Position numbers and translations under genes: made by a program. Below, in pieces: positions 18,474-27,105 of a stretch of DNA of 64,000 nucleotides (positions are counted from its first letter, which is position 1; each line of letters begins with the position of its first letter). The DNA is from an uncultured Bacilli bacterium (GTDB lineage: Bacteria; Bacillota_I; Bacilli_A; ML615J-28; CAG-313), in the NCBI GenBank assembly GCA_934133195.1, contig CAKPAZ010000001.1, positions 62,001 to 126,000 on the forward strand, in the 5' to 3' direction. The notes under the pieces are model-generated. The model searched no databases. It was not told the origin of the DNA and was given only the letters and a program-made list of their open reading frames with translations.

Positions 18474-21089
18474 TTATAGTCTTTCTAGGAGTTTGGTTAC
18501 TTCTTCTAATTGTTTCATATAGTCAACAAGCTTAGCTTTTTCGGCGTCAATCTTTTGTTGAGGAGCTTTTGAGACAAAGTTTGGATTATTTAACATCTTA
18601 TTACAACGTTCAACCTCAGCAGTTAGCTTTACTTTTAGACCTTCTAATCTTTCTTTTTCTTTTTCAGTATCAATTAATTCTTTCATTGGAATGATGACTT
18701 TAACATTACTTAAGACAGTAACACTCGCATCATCGCTTTTAACATTTTCTTTAATCTCTAAAGTATCAGGATTACAGAATTTCTTTAAGTATGCTTCCAT
18801 ATCTTTAAGGAAAACACTTAATTTTTCATTCTTAGTTTCAAGTTTAATGGTAATTGGTTTACTCATTGGAACATTCTTTTCACTTCTGACATTTCGTACG
18901 GCACTAATAATATCGATTAAATCACTCATGTATAAACTATCTTCTTTATTAGTCTTGTTAGTTTCTTCTGGCCAATCACTAACCATAATTGAACCATCAA
19001 CAAAATGTTGGTAGATTTCTTCGGTTACAAATGGCATGAAAGGATGTAATAACTTAATAACAACAAGTAAAACATCTTTTAAAACAGCACATGTATTAAT
19101 CTTTTCTTCTTTACTTCCATTTTGGAAAGTAACCTTTGTAAGTTCTAGATACCAGCTCGCAAGATCATCCCATGTAAAGTTGTAAATAGCTTTTGCGACC
19201 TCACCTAGTTCAAAGTTATCATATAAACCATTGACTTCTTTGATTAGATTTTCTTTACGATTTAAAATCCATTTATCAATTACTTGTAAGTGTTCATAAT
19301 CAATTGGTTCATCATTATATCCAGTATTGTTCAAATTCATTTGAATAAAACGAGAAATGTTCCAAATCTTATTGATGTAATTCCAAGATGATGCCATCTT
19401 TTCATCAGAATAACGTAAATCTTGTCCTGGAGTGGCATTAGTTGTTAAGAAGTAACGCATTGCATCACAGCCATATTTATCAATTAAATCAAATGGGTCA
19501 ACACCATTACCTAATGACTTACTCATCTTTCTACCTTGTTCATCACGAATCAAACCATGGATGAAACACTTTTTAAATGGACGTTTATTTAAGAAATGTT
19601 TTGATTGAAGAGCCATACGAGCAACCCAGAAGAAAATGATATCATAACCGGTTACAAGACAATCAGTTGGGAAGTAACGTTTTAAATCACTTGTTTCATC
19701 TGGCCAACCAAGAGTTGAGAAAGGCCAAAGTCCACTAGAGAACCAAGTGTCAAGAACATCTTCATCTTGATGCCAGTCATCACCAGGTTTTTCAAGTCCT
19801 ACATAAACCTCATCACCCTTGTAATAAGCAGGAATACGATGTCCCCACCATAATTGACGAGAAATACACCAATCTTGAATACTGTCAGGATCCATCCAGC
19901 CAAGAAGGGTTTTATTAAATCTAGCTGGTACAAACTCAATAGGTTCATCGCTATTTTGCATTTCACGTACCCCTTCTGCGAGTTTATCCATCTTAACAAA
20001 CCATTGTTTAGATAGACGTGGTTCAACGATAACTCCAGTTCTTTCGGAATGACCAACAGAGTGAATCATTTTTTCAATTTTTGGACATAGTCCCATCTCC
20101 GTTAGTTTCTTAACAAGTTGCTTACGGCATTCAAAACGATCTAGTCCTTCATACTCTAAAGCAAGAGCATTCATTGTTCCATCTTCGTTCATACAAATTA
20201 AACGTGGTAAGTTATGACGATTACCTACTTCAAAGTCGTTAGGATCATGAGCAGGGGTAACCTTTACCACTCCGGTTCCAAATTCTCTATCAACATAGCT
20301 ATCACTAATTACTGGTATTAATCTTGTCGTACCAGGAATGTAAACTTTCTTACCAATGTATTTTTGGTATCTTTCATCATCAGGATGAACCATGATAGCT
20401 GTATCACCAAACATTGTTTCGGGTCTTGTGGTTGCAATCTCTAAGCTGCCACTGCCATCTTCTAACGGATATAAGAAATGGTAGAATGCTCCTTCAATAT
20501 CTTTATATTCAACTTCAATATTTGATAAAGCTGTCTTTGCTTCGACATCCCAGTTGATGATTCTTTCTCCACGGTAAATTAAACCTTCTTCATATAGTTT
20601 AATAAAGACATAACTTACAGCCTTTTGAAGTCCTTCATCTAAGGTAAAACGTTCTTTAGAGTAGTCAACAGAAAGTCCAAGGGCTGCCCATTGTTTGTGG
20701 ATGTACTCTGCATATTCTTTTTTCCATTCCCATGCTACCTTTAAGAAAGCTTCACGACCGATGTCAAAACGGCTAATACCTTGACTTTTTAGTTTAGCAT
20801 CAACCTTAGCTTGAGTTGCGATCCCCGCATGGTCCATACCAGGTAGCCATAAAGCATCATACCCTTGCATTCTTTTACGTCTAATTAAAATATCTTGAAG
20901 CGTTGTATCCCAAGCATGACCTAAATGTAGTTTTCCGGTTACATTAGGTGGGGGAATAACGATCGTATAAGGAATTTTTGAATTATCACCACTAGTAAAG
21001 AATCCTTCTTTTAACCAGTATTCATATTTTCCTTTTTCAACTTCTAAATGATTATACTTAGGTTCCATTAGTTCATTTTTTCTTTGCAT
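18474..21089 (-). CDS. valS: Valyl-tRNA synthetase
   Basis: Class I synthetase charging tRNA-Val. Signature HIGH-type motif PPPNVTGKLHLGHAW near the start, the editing (CP1) domain in the middle (ATTRPETMFGDTAIMVHP), KMSKSLGNG (KMSKS), and a C-terminal coiled-coil arm (ELIDTEKEKERLEGLK). Length 871 is standard. The ATG follows GAGGTGAAAAC. Transcription is controlled by the T-box leader upstream. Confidence 0.97.
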   Translation of the reverse strand: MQRKNELMEPKYNHLEVEKGKYEYWLKEGFFTSGDNSKIPYTIVIPPPNVTGKLHLGHAWDTTLQDILIRRKRMQGYDALWLPGMDHAGIATQAKVDAKLKSQGISRFDIGREAFLKVAWEWKKEYAEYIHKQWAALGLSVDYSKERFTLDEGLQKAVSYVFIKLYEEGLIYRGERIINWDVEAKTALSNIEVEYKDIEGAFYHFLYPLEDGSGSLEIATTRPETMFGDTAIMVHPDDERYQKYIGKKVYIPGTTRLIPVISDSYVDREFGTGVVKVTPAHDPNDFEVGNRHNLPRLICMNEDGTMNALALEYEGLDRFECRKQLVKKLTEMGLCPKIEKMIHSVGHSERTGVIVEPRLSKQWFVKMDKLAEGVREMQNSDEPIEFVPARFNKTLLGWMDPDSIQDWCISRQLWWGHRIPAYYKGDEVYVGLEKPGDDWHQDEDVLDTWFSSGLWPFSTLGWPDETSDLKRYFPTDCLVTGYDIIFFWVARMALQSKHFLNKRPFKKCFIHGLIRDEQGRKMSKSLGNGVDPFDLIDKYGCDAMRYFLTTNATPGQDLRYSDEKMASSWNYINKIWNISRFIQMNLNNTGYNDEPIDYEHLQVIDKWILNRKENLIKEVNGLYDNFELGEVAKAIYNFTWDDLASWYLELTKVTFQNGSKEEKINTCAVLKDVLLVVIKLLHPFMPFVTEEIYQHFVDGSIMVSDWPEETNKTNKEDSLYMSDLIDIISAVRNVRSEKNVPMSKPITIKLETKNEKLSVFLKDMEAYLKKFCNPDTLEIKENVKSDDASVTVLSNVKVIIPMKELIDTEKEKERLEGLKVKLTAEVERCNKMLNNPNFVSKAPQQKIDAEKAKLVDYMKQLEEVTKLLERL

Positions 21090-21115
21090 GTTTTCACCTC
21101 TTTAATTAAAATAAA

Positions 21116-21389
21116 TAAAAAAGCCCATCCTTCAAATAAAGGACGAGCTGATATACCCGTGGTACCACCTTTGTTATTAGTATTTTAATAATCGTAAAAT
21201 CCTAATCACTTGTCTGTTTGATAACGTAGTTTCATCTACGGAAGACCCTAAATCTTTTTTCAAACTTTTTCAAGTCTTCTTCTCCTAAGCTACCTTCAAA
21301 AACTTTTTGTTAATGTTTTTCACCAACCAACATCTCTCTAAAAACAATTTAGCTTTTTACTCCTCTTATTCACGGAATTTACATAATGT
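21116..21389 (-). ncRNA. T-box riboswitch (valine) controlling valS-folC
   Basis: Leader of about 270 bases. The T-box itself, AGGTGGTACCACGGG on the minus strand (about 21156-21170), lies before a terminator stem (AGCTCGTCCTT / AAGGATGGGCT, 21122-21149) with a T run. Stem I contains an AGAGAGATGTTGG-type region and, at 21291-21293, a GTA triplet in the context TTGAAGGTAGC, which fits a valine specifier codon. Uncharged tRNA-Val should stabilise the antiterminator. Most of the 21117-21438 gap is this element. The specifier assignment is an inference. Confidence 0.88.
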
Positions 21390-21395
21390 ATAAAA

Positions 21396-21424
21396 ATTAT
21401 AACAAATTAATTTTATCTTTTCAA
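21396..21424 (-). promoter_or_regulatory. Promoter of the valS T-box transcript
   Basis: TTGAAA (21419-21424), 17-base spacer, TATAAT (21396-21401). It sits just after the nadE stop. Confidence 0.82.
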
Positions 21425-21438
21425 TATAATTGCCTTAA

Positions 21439-23274
21439 TTACTTCATATCACCAGGGAAATGAAGGTCAGAACGAGCAGAAAATGAGAAGGAGAAAATCT
21501 TGACACTTTCAGGTCCGGTTAAACGTTTAAATTGATTACGTTTAAAACGCTTCATAAAGTTGGTATAGTATAAGGTAGCTTCCTCATCACTTAAATTAAA
21601 ACCAGCCTTAAGTAAACTGATTACTCTTTTTTGTGAGGCCCCACAAATGAAGATATGATACATAATGAAGTCATTAACTTCATACTTACCAATAATGTCT
21701 TCAGTTAACTGACTTGATGAAGTAAGTTCCGGGGAAATTGGTAAATCAATAACACCTTGAAGACTATCTCCTGCTTGAGGGTAAACTTTCTTAAAGTAAG
21801 TAACAAGCTCACGAATGGTTGTTTTAGGAAGGCCACCATTTAAGTTATACATTGACATTTGGTCACCATTAAAGGTACTCCAACCAAGAGCAATCTCACT
21901 CATATCACCAGTGCCACAAACAATGGCATTTTCTTTGTTAGCAATATCCATTAAACAAAGTGTACGATATCTTGCTTGAATATTTTCATAAGTTACATCT
22001 TTCTTATCATCATCTTTACCAATTAAATTAAAATGATGTAAGACTTCTTCTTCAATATTGATTTCTTTTAAGTTAATTCCTAAGGCTTCACTTAAACCAT
22101 AAGCATTGTTCTTTGATTTATGACCTGTACCAAGTCCAGGCATTGTTATCGCGATAATACCTTTTTTATCATAATGGTATTTTTCAAAACAATAGTTAAT
22201 TACAAGAAGGGCAAGGGTAGAATCAAGGCCACCACTAACGCCAAGGACAATCTTTTTAATCCCAATATGACTAAGACGATGGTTTAATGCTGCCGCAAGC
22301 ACATCGATTACTTCTTGTTTTCTTTCATCAGTCACAAGGCTAAAAGGGAAGGTATTAATTTCTCTTTTAATGTCATCTACTTTTTTTTTACTAAGACAAA
22401 AGGGAACTTTAATAATCTCCTTATGATGATTAACCATTTGATTATTTAACATATAACGTTGATATAAGATTTTTTCTAAATCAATGTCTCTAGTCGCAAT
22501 ATTTTCTTCATTACTTAAAGTTTCAAATGAATATAATGACTCACCAAGTTCGGAGATTACCGTATGACCACTACATAAAACGTCACTTGAGGTTTCACTT
22601 ACTCCTGAGGAAACATAGATGTATGCACCATTTCCAAGGTAGGAAGCATTATTACATAGACTTTCTCTTCTTTCCTTTTTAAAGGCTTGGTAAGTACTAG
22701 TACTAAGATTAAAGATTAAGTGTGCTCCTTCATTGTATAAATCAACATGTGGAGCATAGTTTTGCCATAGGTCTTCACAGATTTCAATACCAAATGAGAC
22801 ATCATCACTAACAAAAAGCATTTCCCCAAAGTTGAAAGTTTGTCCATATTTAGTCACTTTAATAGCTTCTTTATAAAATTCTAAGCCATCACTAAAGATA
22901 CGCTTTTCAAAAAATTCACGATATGATGGTAAATGCATTTTAGGTACTGCCCCAAGGATGGTTTTATTACTAATAACGTAAGCCGCATTATATAGTTTAG
23001 AGTTATGTTCAAGAATAGAACCAACAATCCAGATTTGGTCGGTTGATGCTTCAATTAACTTTTCCATCGCAAGATGAGCTTCATCTAAGAGTTCACGATT
23101 TAAAAACCAATCACCATTATTATATCCTGTTACTGCGAGTTCAGGGAATAATACGATATCAGCATCGGTTACCATCTTTGCTTGTTCAATGATTTCTTCT
23201 ACATTTAATAGAGGTTTTCCCAAATATACCTTGGGAATACAAGTTGAAACGCGGATGTAATTATTATTGTTCAT
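21439..23274 (-). CDS. nadE: Glutamine-dependent NAD+ synthetase
   Basis: Two-domain enzyme making NAD+ from nicotinate adenine dinucleotide. The N-terminal nitrilase-type glutaminase covers about residues 1-290 (ADIVLFPELAVTGY with the catalytic Glu; PKMHLPSYREFFEKR with Lys; FGIEICEDLW with Cys). The C-terminal synthetase has the PP-loop LGVSGGLDSTLALLV and GTGDMSEIALGWSTFNGD. Length 611 is the long, glutamine-using form. Its start overlaps the end of nadD by 11 bases. Confidence 0.96.
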   Translation of the reverse strand: MNNNNYIRVSTCIPKVYLGKPLLNVEEIIEQAKMVTDADIVLFPELAVTGYNNGDWFLNRELLDEAHLAMEKLIEASTDQIWIVGSILEHNSKLYNAAYVISNKTILGAVPKMHLPSYREFFEKRIFSDGLEFYKEAIKVTKYGQTFNFGEMLFVSDDVSFGIEICEDLWQNYAPHVDLYNEGAHLIFNLSTSTYQAFKKERRESLCNNASYLGNGAYIYVSSGVSETSSDVLCSGHTVISELGESLYSFETLSNEENIATRDIDLEKILYQRYMLNNQMVNHHKEIIKVPFCLSKKKVDDIKREINTFPFSLVTDERKQEVIDVLAAALNHRLSHIGIKKIVLGVSGGLDSTLALLVINYCFEKYHYDKKGIIAITMPGLGTGHKSKNNAYGLSEALGINLKEINIEEEVLHHFNLIGKDDDKKDVTYENIQARYRTLCLMDIANKENAIVCGTGDMSEIALGWSTFNGDQMSMYNLNGGLPKTTIRELVTYFKKVYPQAGDSLQGVIDLPISPELTSSSQLTEDIIGKYEVNDFIMYHIFICGASQKRVISLLKAGFNLSDEEATLYYTNFMKRFKRNQFKRLTGPESVKIFSFSFSARSDLHFPGDMK

Positions 23275-23905
23275 TTTTCACCTCATATAAGTTCTTCTTT
23301 AATATGTATTCATAAATAGGTTTAGTAATTAATGATTTGTCATGATTATTTCTAAATAAAGTAGATGAAACAAACGGCATGTCAAAATCAAGAAAAGCAA
23401 AGTGATTACTAAAATTCTTTAAAAAAGGATCATCTAAAACATATTTTTTTAAATCATTAATCTTTGATCCTCTCGTAAAAACAATAAACGTATTTTCTTC
23501 TACTAACTTTTCATACTCTTTCCATCTTGAAAGCGACTTTAAACAATCCTCCCCAAAAACAAAAGTTGGATGATTAAGGGTGCGAAGTGAATTAACCGTT
23601 CCTTTAAACAAATGCTTAGTTTCAATATCACTTACTTCAAAATTTGTAAAGTTAAGACCGACAAATAGAAGTTCACACATCTTAATACGGTCACTCACTA
23701 AAACTAAATCTTTGTTTATATTGTCAAATTCATAGTCATCACCATTAGGGATTAAAATAATCTTTGATGGTTCATACTTAATTAAGACTTCGATTAACTT
23801 TTGATGAGCAATAGTTGGCGGATTAAAGGAACCACCAAATGCTAAAGGTTTGTTTTTTATTAGTTCTTCCACTGTTAGAAATAAAAAATCATTATTACTA
23901 TTCAT
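23264..23905 (-). CDS. nadD: Nicotinate-nucleotide adenylyltransferase
   Basis: Makes nicotinate adenine dinucleotide, the substrate of the next gene product. The nucleotidyltransferase signature is FGGSFNPPTIAHQKL (variant of GxFxPxHxGH, with Thr at the first His position), and the C-terminal SSTLFRN replaces the usual ISSTxIR. 213 residues from ATG 23905, chosen because AGGTGAAAAT precedes it; the frame opens 13 codons further upstream inside the promoter. NadD-nadE form a two-gene NAD operon. Confidence 0.88.
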   Translation of the reverse strand: MNSNNDFLFLTVEELIKNKPLAFGGSFNPPTIAHQKLIEVLIKYEPSKIILIPNGDDYEFDNINKDLVLVSDRIKMCELLFVGLNFTNFEVSDIETKHLFKGTVNSLRTLNHPTFVFGEDCLKSLSRWKEYEKLVEENTFIVFTRGSKINDLKKYVLDDPFLKNFSNHFAFLDFDMPFVSSTLFRNNHDKSLITKPIYEYILKKNLYEVKNEQ

Positions 23906-23929
23906 ATTTTCACCTAAAATTCGGTTTCT

Positions 23930-23958
23930 ATTATAACACAACAAAAAGAAAATATCAA
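23930..23958 (-). promoter_or_regulatory. Promoter for nadD-nadE
   Basis: TTGATA (23953-23958), 17-base spacer, TATAAT (23930-23935). Confidence 0.78.
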
Positions 23959-24029
23959 ATAATTAATTCTTGTTGACAAAAGTCTATACCAAAAAGAAAA
24001 CAAAATCATAATATAAAATGGTGATAATA

Positions 24030-24821
24030 ATGGCAGAAAATAACTTATTATGGACAATTCTCGCAACCACATTTACTTGGGGACTTACCGCTTTAGGGGC
24101 AGCCACCGTCTTTTTCTTCAAGAAAGTAAATCATAAAGTAATGTCTTTTATGTTTGGTTTTGGTGCAGGAGTTATGATTGCGGCATCATTCTTTAGTTTG
24201 TTAATGCCAGGAATTGAATTAAGTGAAAATCTTCAACAAACAACATGGCTTATCATTGGTCTTGGCTTTTTAGCTGGTAGTATTTTCATTCTCATTATCG
24301 ACTTAACACTTCCCCATATGCATCTTGATAAAAATACTCCTGAAGGCTTAAAGAGTAACTTTAGTCGTAAACTCTTACTCATTTTAGCAATCACTCTTCA
24401 CAATATTCCTGAAGGAATGGCTATCGGGGTAGCTTTTGGGGCTTCCTCACTAAATATTGAAGGAGCCACCATCTATAGTGCGATCATTCTAGCCCTAGGT
24501 ATTGGGATCCAAAACTTCCCGGAAGGGATGGCAGTCAGCCTTCCGCTGGTAAGTGATGGTATGAAAAAATCCAAAGCCTTCTTCTATGGTCAAGCAAGTG
24601 GCATTGTTGAACCAATCTCTGCGGTTATTGGTTTAATCCTTGTAACCTTTGTAAGAAAGATTCTTCCTTTCGTTTTAGCATCTGCAGCCGGAGCGATGAT
24701 TTATGTGGTCGTTGAAGAGTTAATTCCTTCTGGTAAAAGCAATACCGAATCCAAACTTGGAACCATTGGAGCCATCATTGGTTTTATCATTATGATGATT
24801 CTTGACCTTAGTTTATCATAA
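24030..24821 (+). CDS. ZIP family divalent metal transporter
   Basis: 263 residues with about eight membrane helices. The metal site helices are visible: helix IV LAITLHNIPEGMAIGVAFG and helix V IGIQNFPEGMAVSLPL, each with the N-P-E-G motif of ZIP/ZupT proteins. The short HMHLDKN stretch replaces the usual His-rich loop. Likely imports zinc, iron or manganese. I chose ATG 24030 because GGTGATAATA precedes it; an in-frame ATG 12 bases earlier overlaps that site. It is divergent from nadD and convergent with murD. A TTGACA lies at 23973-23978 but no -10 with good spacing was seen. Confidence 0.9.
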   Translation: MAENNLLWTILATTFTWGLTALGAATVFFFKKVNHKVMSFMFGFGAGVMIAASFFSLLMPGIELSENLQQTTWLIIGLGFLAGSIFILIIDLTLPHMHLDKNTPEGLKSNFSRKLLLILAITLHNIPEGMAIGVAFGASSLNIEGATIYSAIILALGIGIQNFPEGMAVSLPLVSDGMKKSKAFFYGQASGIVEPISAVIGLILVTFVRKILPFVLASAAGAMIYVVVEELIPSGKSNTESKLGTIGAIIGFIIMMILDLSLS

Positions 24822-24824
24822 AAA

Positions 24825-24859
24825 AATAAAGTGAATGGGATAAAAACATTCGCTTTATT
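24825..24859. terminator. Bidirectional terminator between the ZIP gene and murD
   Basis: 13-base near-perfect stem AATAAAGTGAATG / CATTCGCTTTATT, T-rich on both exits; serves the convergent genes. Confidence 0.75.
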
Positions 24860-26132
24860 CTTTTTCTTTATTTACATAAATATTCCTAACTATTGCTTGA
24901 TAAATATTTCCTCTCTTCTCAAACGAAGAAAACTGATCAAGACTACTTGCACCTGGAGAAAATAAAACTAAATCCTTACTTTTTAAATCTTTAAAAATAG
25001 AATTCATTACATCTTCTAACCTTTCAAACTTTTTAATCTTAACTAAACCTTTAAATAAAGAATGAACTCTTTCTTTAATTTCCCCATAAACATAAAGACA
25101 TTTGATCCTTTTTAAATATGGTACTAACAATTCATATGCTTCCATCGTATCCTTTCCCCCCATGATTAAGAGCGTTTGAAAATCAGAAAACAAGATATTT
25201 GTCTCTTCAAGCGCTCCCATCAAAGCATGGACACTAGTTGATTTAGCATCATCGATAAAAACATGATCATTATTATTCACTATTATTTGAAAACGATGAG
25301 GTAAAGGAATAAATGATTCAATGACTTCTTTTATCCTTTTTACGTCAAGATGATAAATCATTCCTACTAAAATCATCACCAAAACATCTTTTAAAAGATT
25401 AGTATTTTCAATACATGATAAATCCATTAAATACTCATCTTGATAATAAACCTTCGAATCTTTTAAATAAATTGTTGCCTTTTTATTATCTAAAGAAAAA
25501 GTATAAACATTAACGTGATTTATATTATATTCACCGGTTATATCAAGTTCATAAGGGGCGATTATAATATCATCTTTCGTCATATTTTTAATTACTTTTA
25601 ACTTACTGTCAAAATAATCATCAGCACTCAAATGAAAGTCTAAATGATGAGGAGAAAGATTAGTGATAACATAGATATGAGGATGAACAATGAAACTATC
25701 TCGTAACATAAAACTAGATGCTTCAATAATCATCCCTTTTACCTCATCTAACCTTACATCAAATAAAGCATGATCACTATTTCCCCCATAATCATAGTTT
25801 AAAGGAGAAAGTAACTCATAAATCAGTTTTACAGTTGTAGTTTTTCCATTAGTTCCTGTTACAACAATATAATCAAGACCTGGATAAAACTTAAAACATT
25901 CTTCTAAGTAGGTTACCATCTTTAAGCCTAAGCTTTTAAAATATTGATACTTTTTAGTGGAAGGAGGAATCCCCGGTGCTTTTACCACATAAGCAACCTT
26001 TGAATAATCAAGTAATAATTCATTATCTTCTTCTTTGATTATATAATAAGGAATACCCCTTTTTTCATAAAAACGGATTAAAGCTAAATTACTTTTTCCT
26101 TCACCATATACTAAAATCCTTTTTTCATCCAT
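24855..26132 (-). CDS. murD: UDP-N-acetylmuramoylalanine--D-glutamate ligase
   Basis: Adds D-Glu to UDP-MurNAc-L-Ala in the cytosol. ATP-binding VVTGTNGKTTTVKLIYELL, the ITNLSPHHLDFH stretch and IDDAKSTSVHALMGAL are Mur ligase signatures, and SPGASSLDQFSSFEKRG near the end is specific to MurD. 425 residues, slightly short. The start overlaps mraY by 8 bases. Last gene of the four-gene cell-wall cluster. Confidence 0.94.
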   Translation of the reverse strand: MDEKRILVYGEGKSNLALIRFYEKRGIPYYIIKEEDNELLLDYSKVAYVVKAPGIPPSTKKYQYFKSLGLKMVTYLEECFKFYPGLDYIVVTGTNGKTTTVKLIYELLSPLNYDYGGNSDHALFDVRLDEVKGMIIEASSFMLRDSFIVHPHIYVITNLSPHHLDFHLSADDYFDSKLKVIKNMTKDDIIIAPYELDITGEYNINHVNVYTFSLDNKKATIYLKDSKVYYQDEYLMDLSCIENTNLLKDVLVMILVGMIYHLDVKRIKEVIESFIPLPHRFQIIVNNNDHVFIDDAKSTSVHALMGALEETNILFSDFQTLLIMGGKDTMEAYELLVPYLKRIKCLYVYGEIKERVHSLFKGLVKIKKFERLEDVMNSIFKDLKSKDLVLFSPGASSLDQFSSFEKRGNIYQAIVRNIYVNKEKE

Positions 26133-27105
26133 AACATCTTACCCCCACGATAATTCCTAGAATACACATAATGAGATTAAATAGTGAAAAGAAAAAATCA
26201 ATCTTATATTCTGAAAAATTAAGGAGTTCAAAATGATGATGAAGGGGTGTCATCTTAAAGATGCGATCACCTTTACTACGTTTAAAAAACCAGACTTGAA
26301 GAATTACCGAAAGAATCTCGACAATATAAATCGCTCCAAAGAAAATAATCAATAATTCTGCTTTTAAGTAAATCAAGATACTACATAAGATACCACCGAT
26401 TCCTAAAGAACCCGTATCCCCCATAAAAAGGAGGGCTTTATTATAGTTAAAGATTAAGAAACTAAAAATACAAAAACATAAAATAAGACATAAGAAAACA
26501 ATATTTTTTTCACCTTTCAAGTTAGCCAAAACAGCAATCCCCAAAAAACTCGTAAGACTACTACTACCAAGGAGGCCATCAAGACCATCTGTAAAGTTTG
26601 TCGCATTCGTCATAAAGGTCATTAAAAGCATGATAAAAACGCCATACAAAAAACCTAGTTCGACCGGACTTCCAAAAAAAGAAAGGGTATTATTATAATT
26701 TAGTGATAAAACTAAAAAATAGAAAATTGCACTTGCGATAAGTTCTAAGATAAACTTATTTTTAACCGATAATCCTTCATTTTCATGATGTTTAATACTT
26801 AATAAATCATCAATTAAACCAATTAAGCCATAAGATATAAACGGAAATAAAAGAATAATATCATCAAATTTAAATGGGATGTTAAAGATAAGTTTACCAA
26901 TAACAAAGAAAATAATGGTACCTAAAATAATGATGATTCCCCCCATAGTTGGGGTTCCTGCTTTTTTTTGGTGTTTCTTTGGCCCTTCTTCTCTAATTGA
27001 TTGACGAAGATTTGCTTTTTTAACGATTTTTAAAAAAAGTTTATACAAAAAGATATTAAAAAGAAATGTTAAAAATAAAAACAAAACTAGCCATATACTA
27101 TTCAT
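26125..27105 (-). CDS. mraY: Phospho-N-acetylmuramoyl-pentapeptide transferase
   Basis: Membrane enzyme making lipid I. About ten hydrophobic segments. Conserved cytosolic motifs include KKAGTPTMGGIIII, NATNFTDGLDGL (Asp pair), FMGDTGSLGIGG and TPLHHHFEL. I place the start at ATG 27105 (MNSIWLVLF), inside the end of murE; the upstream in-frame TTG is less likely. 326 residues, normal. Confidence 0.95.
   Translation of the reverse strand: MNSIWLVLFLFLTFLFNIFLYKLFLKIVKKANLRQSIREEGPKKHQKKAGTPTMGGIIIILGTIIFFVIGKLIFNIPFKFDDIILLFPFISYGLIGLIDDLLSIKHHENEGLSVKNKFILELIASAIFYFLVLSLNYNNTLSFFGSPVELGFLYGVFIMLLMTFMTNATNFTDGLDGLLGSSSLTSFLGIAVLANLKGEKNIVFLCLILCFCIFSFLIFNYNKALLFMGDTGSLGIGGILCSILIYLKAELLIIFFGAIYIVEILSVILQVWFFKRSKGDRIFKMTPLHHHFELLNFSEYKIDFFFSLFNLIMCILGIIVGVRCYG

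Noticed and set aside
23973..24017. Promoter for the ZIP gene built on TTGACA
   Set aside because: No -10 box at 15-19 bases; the nearest TATAAA or CATAAT lies 28-33 bases away. Left unassigned.
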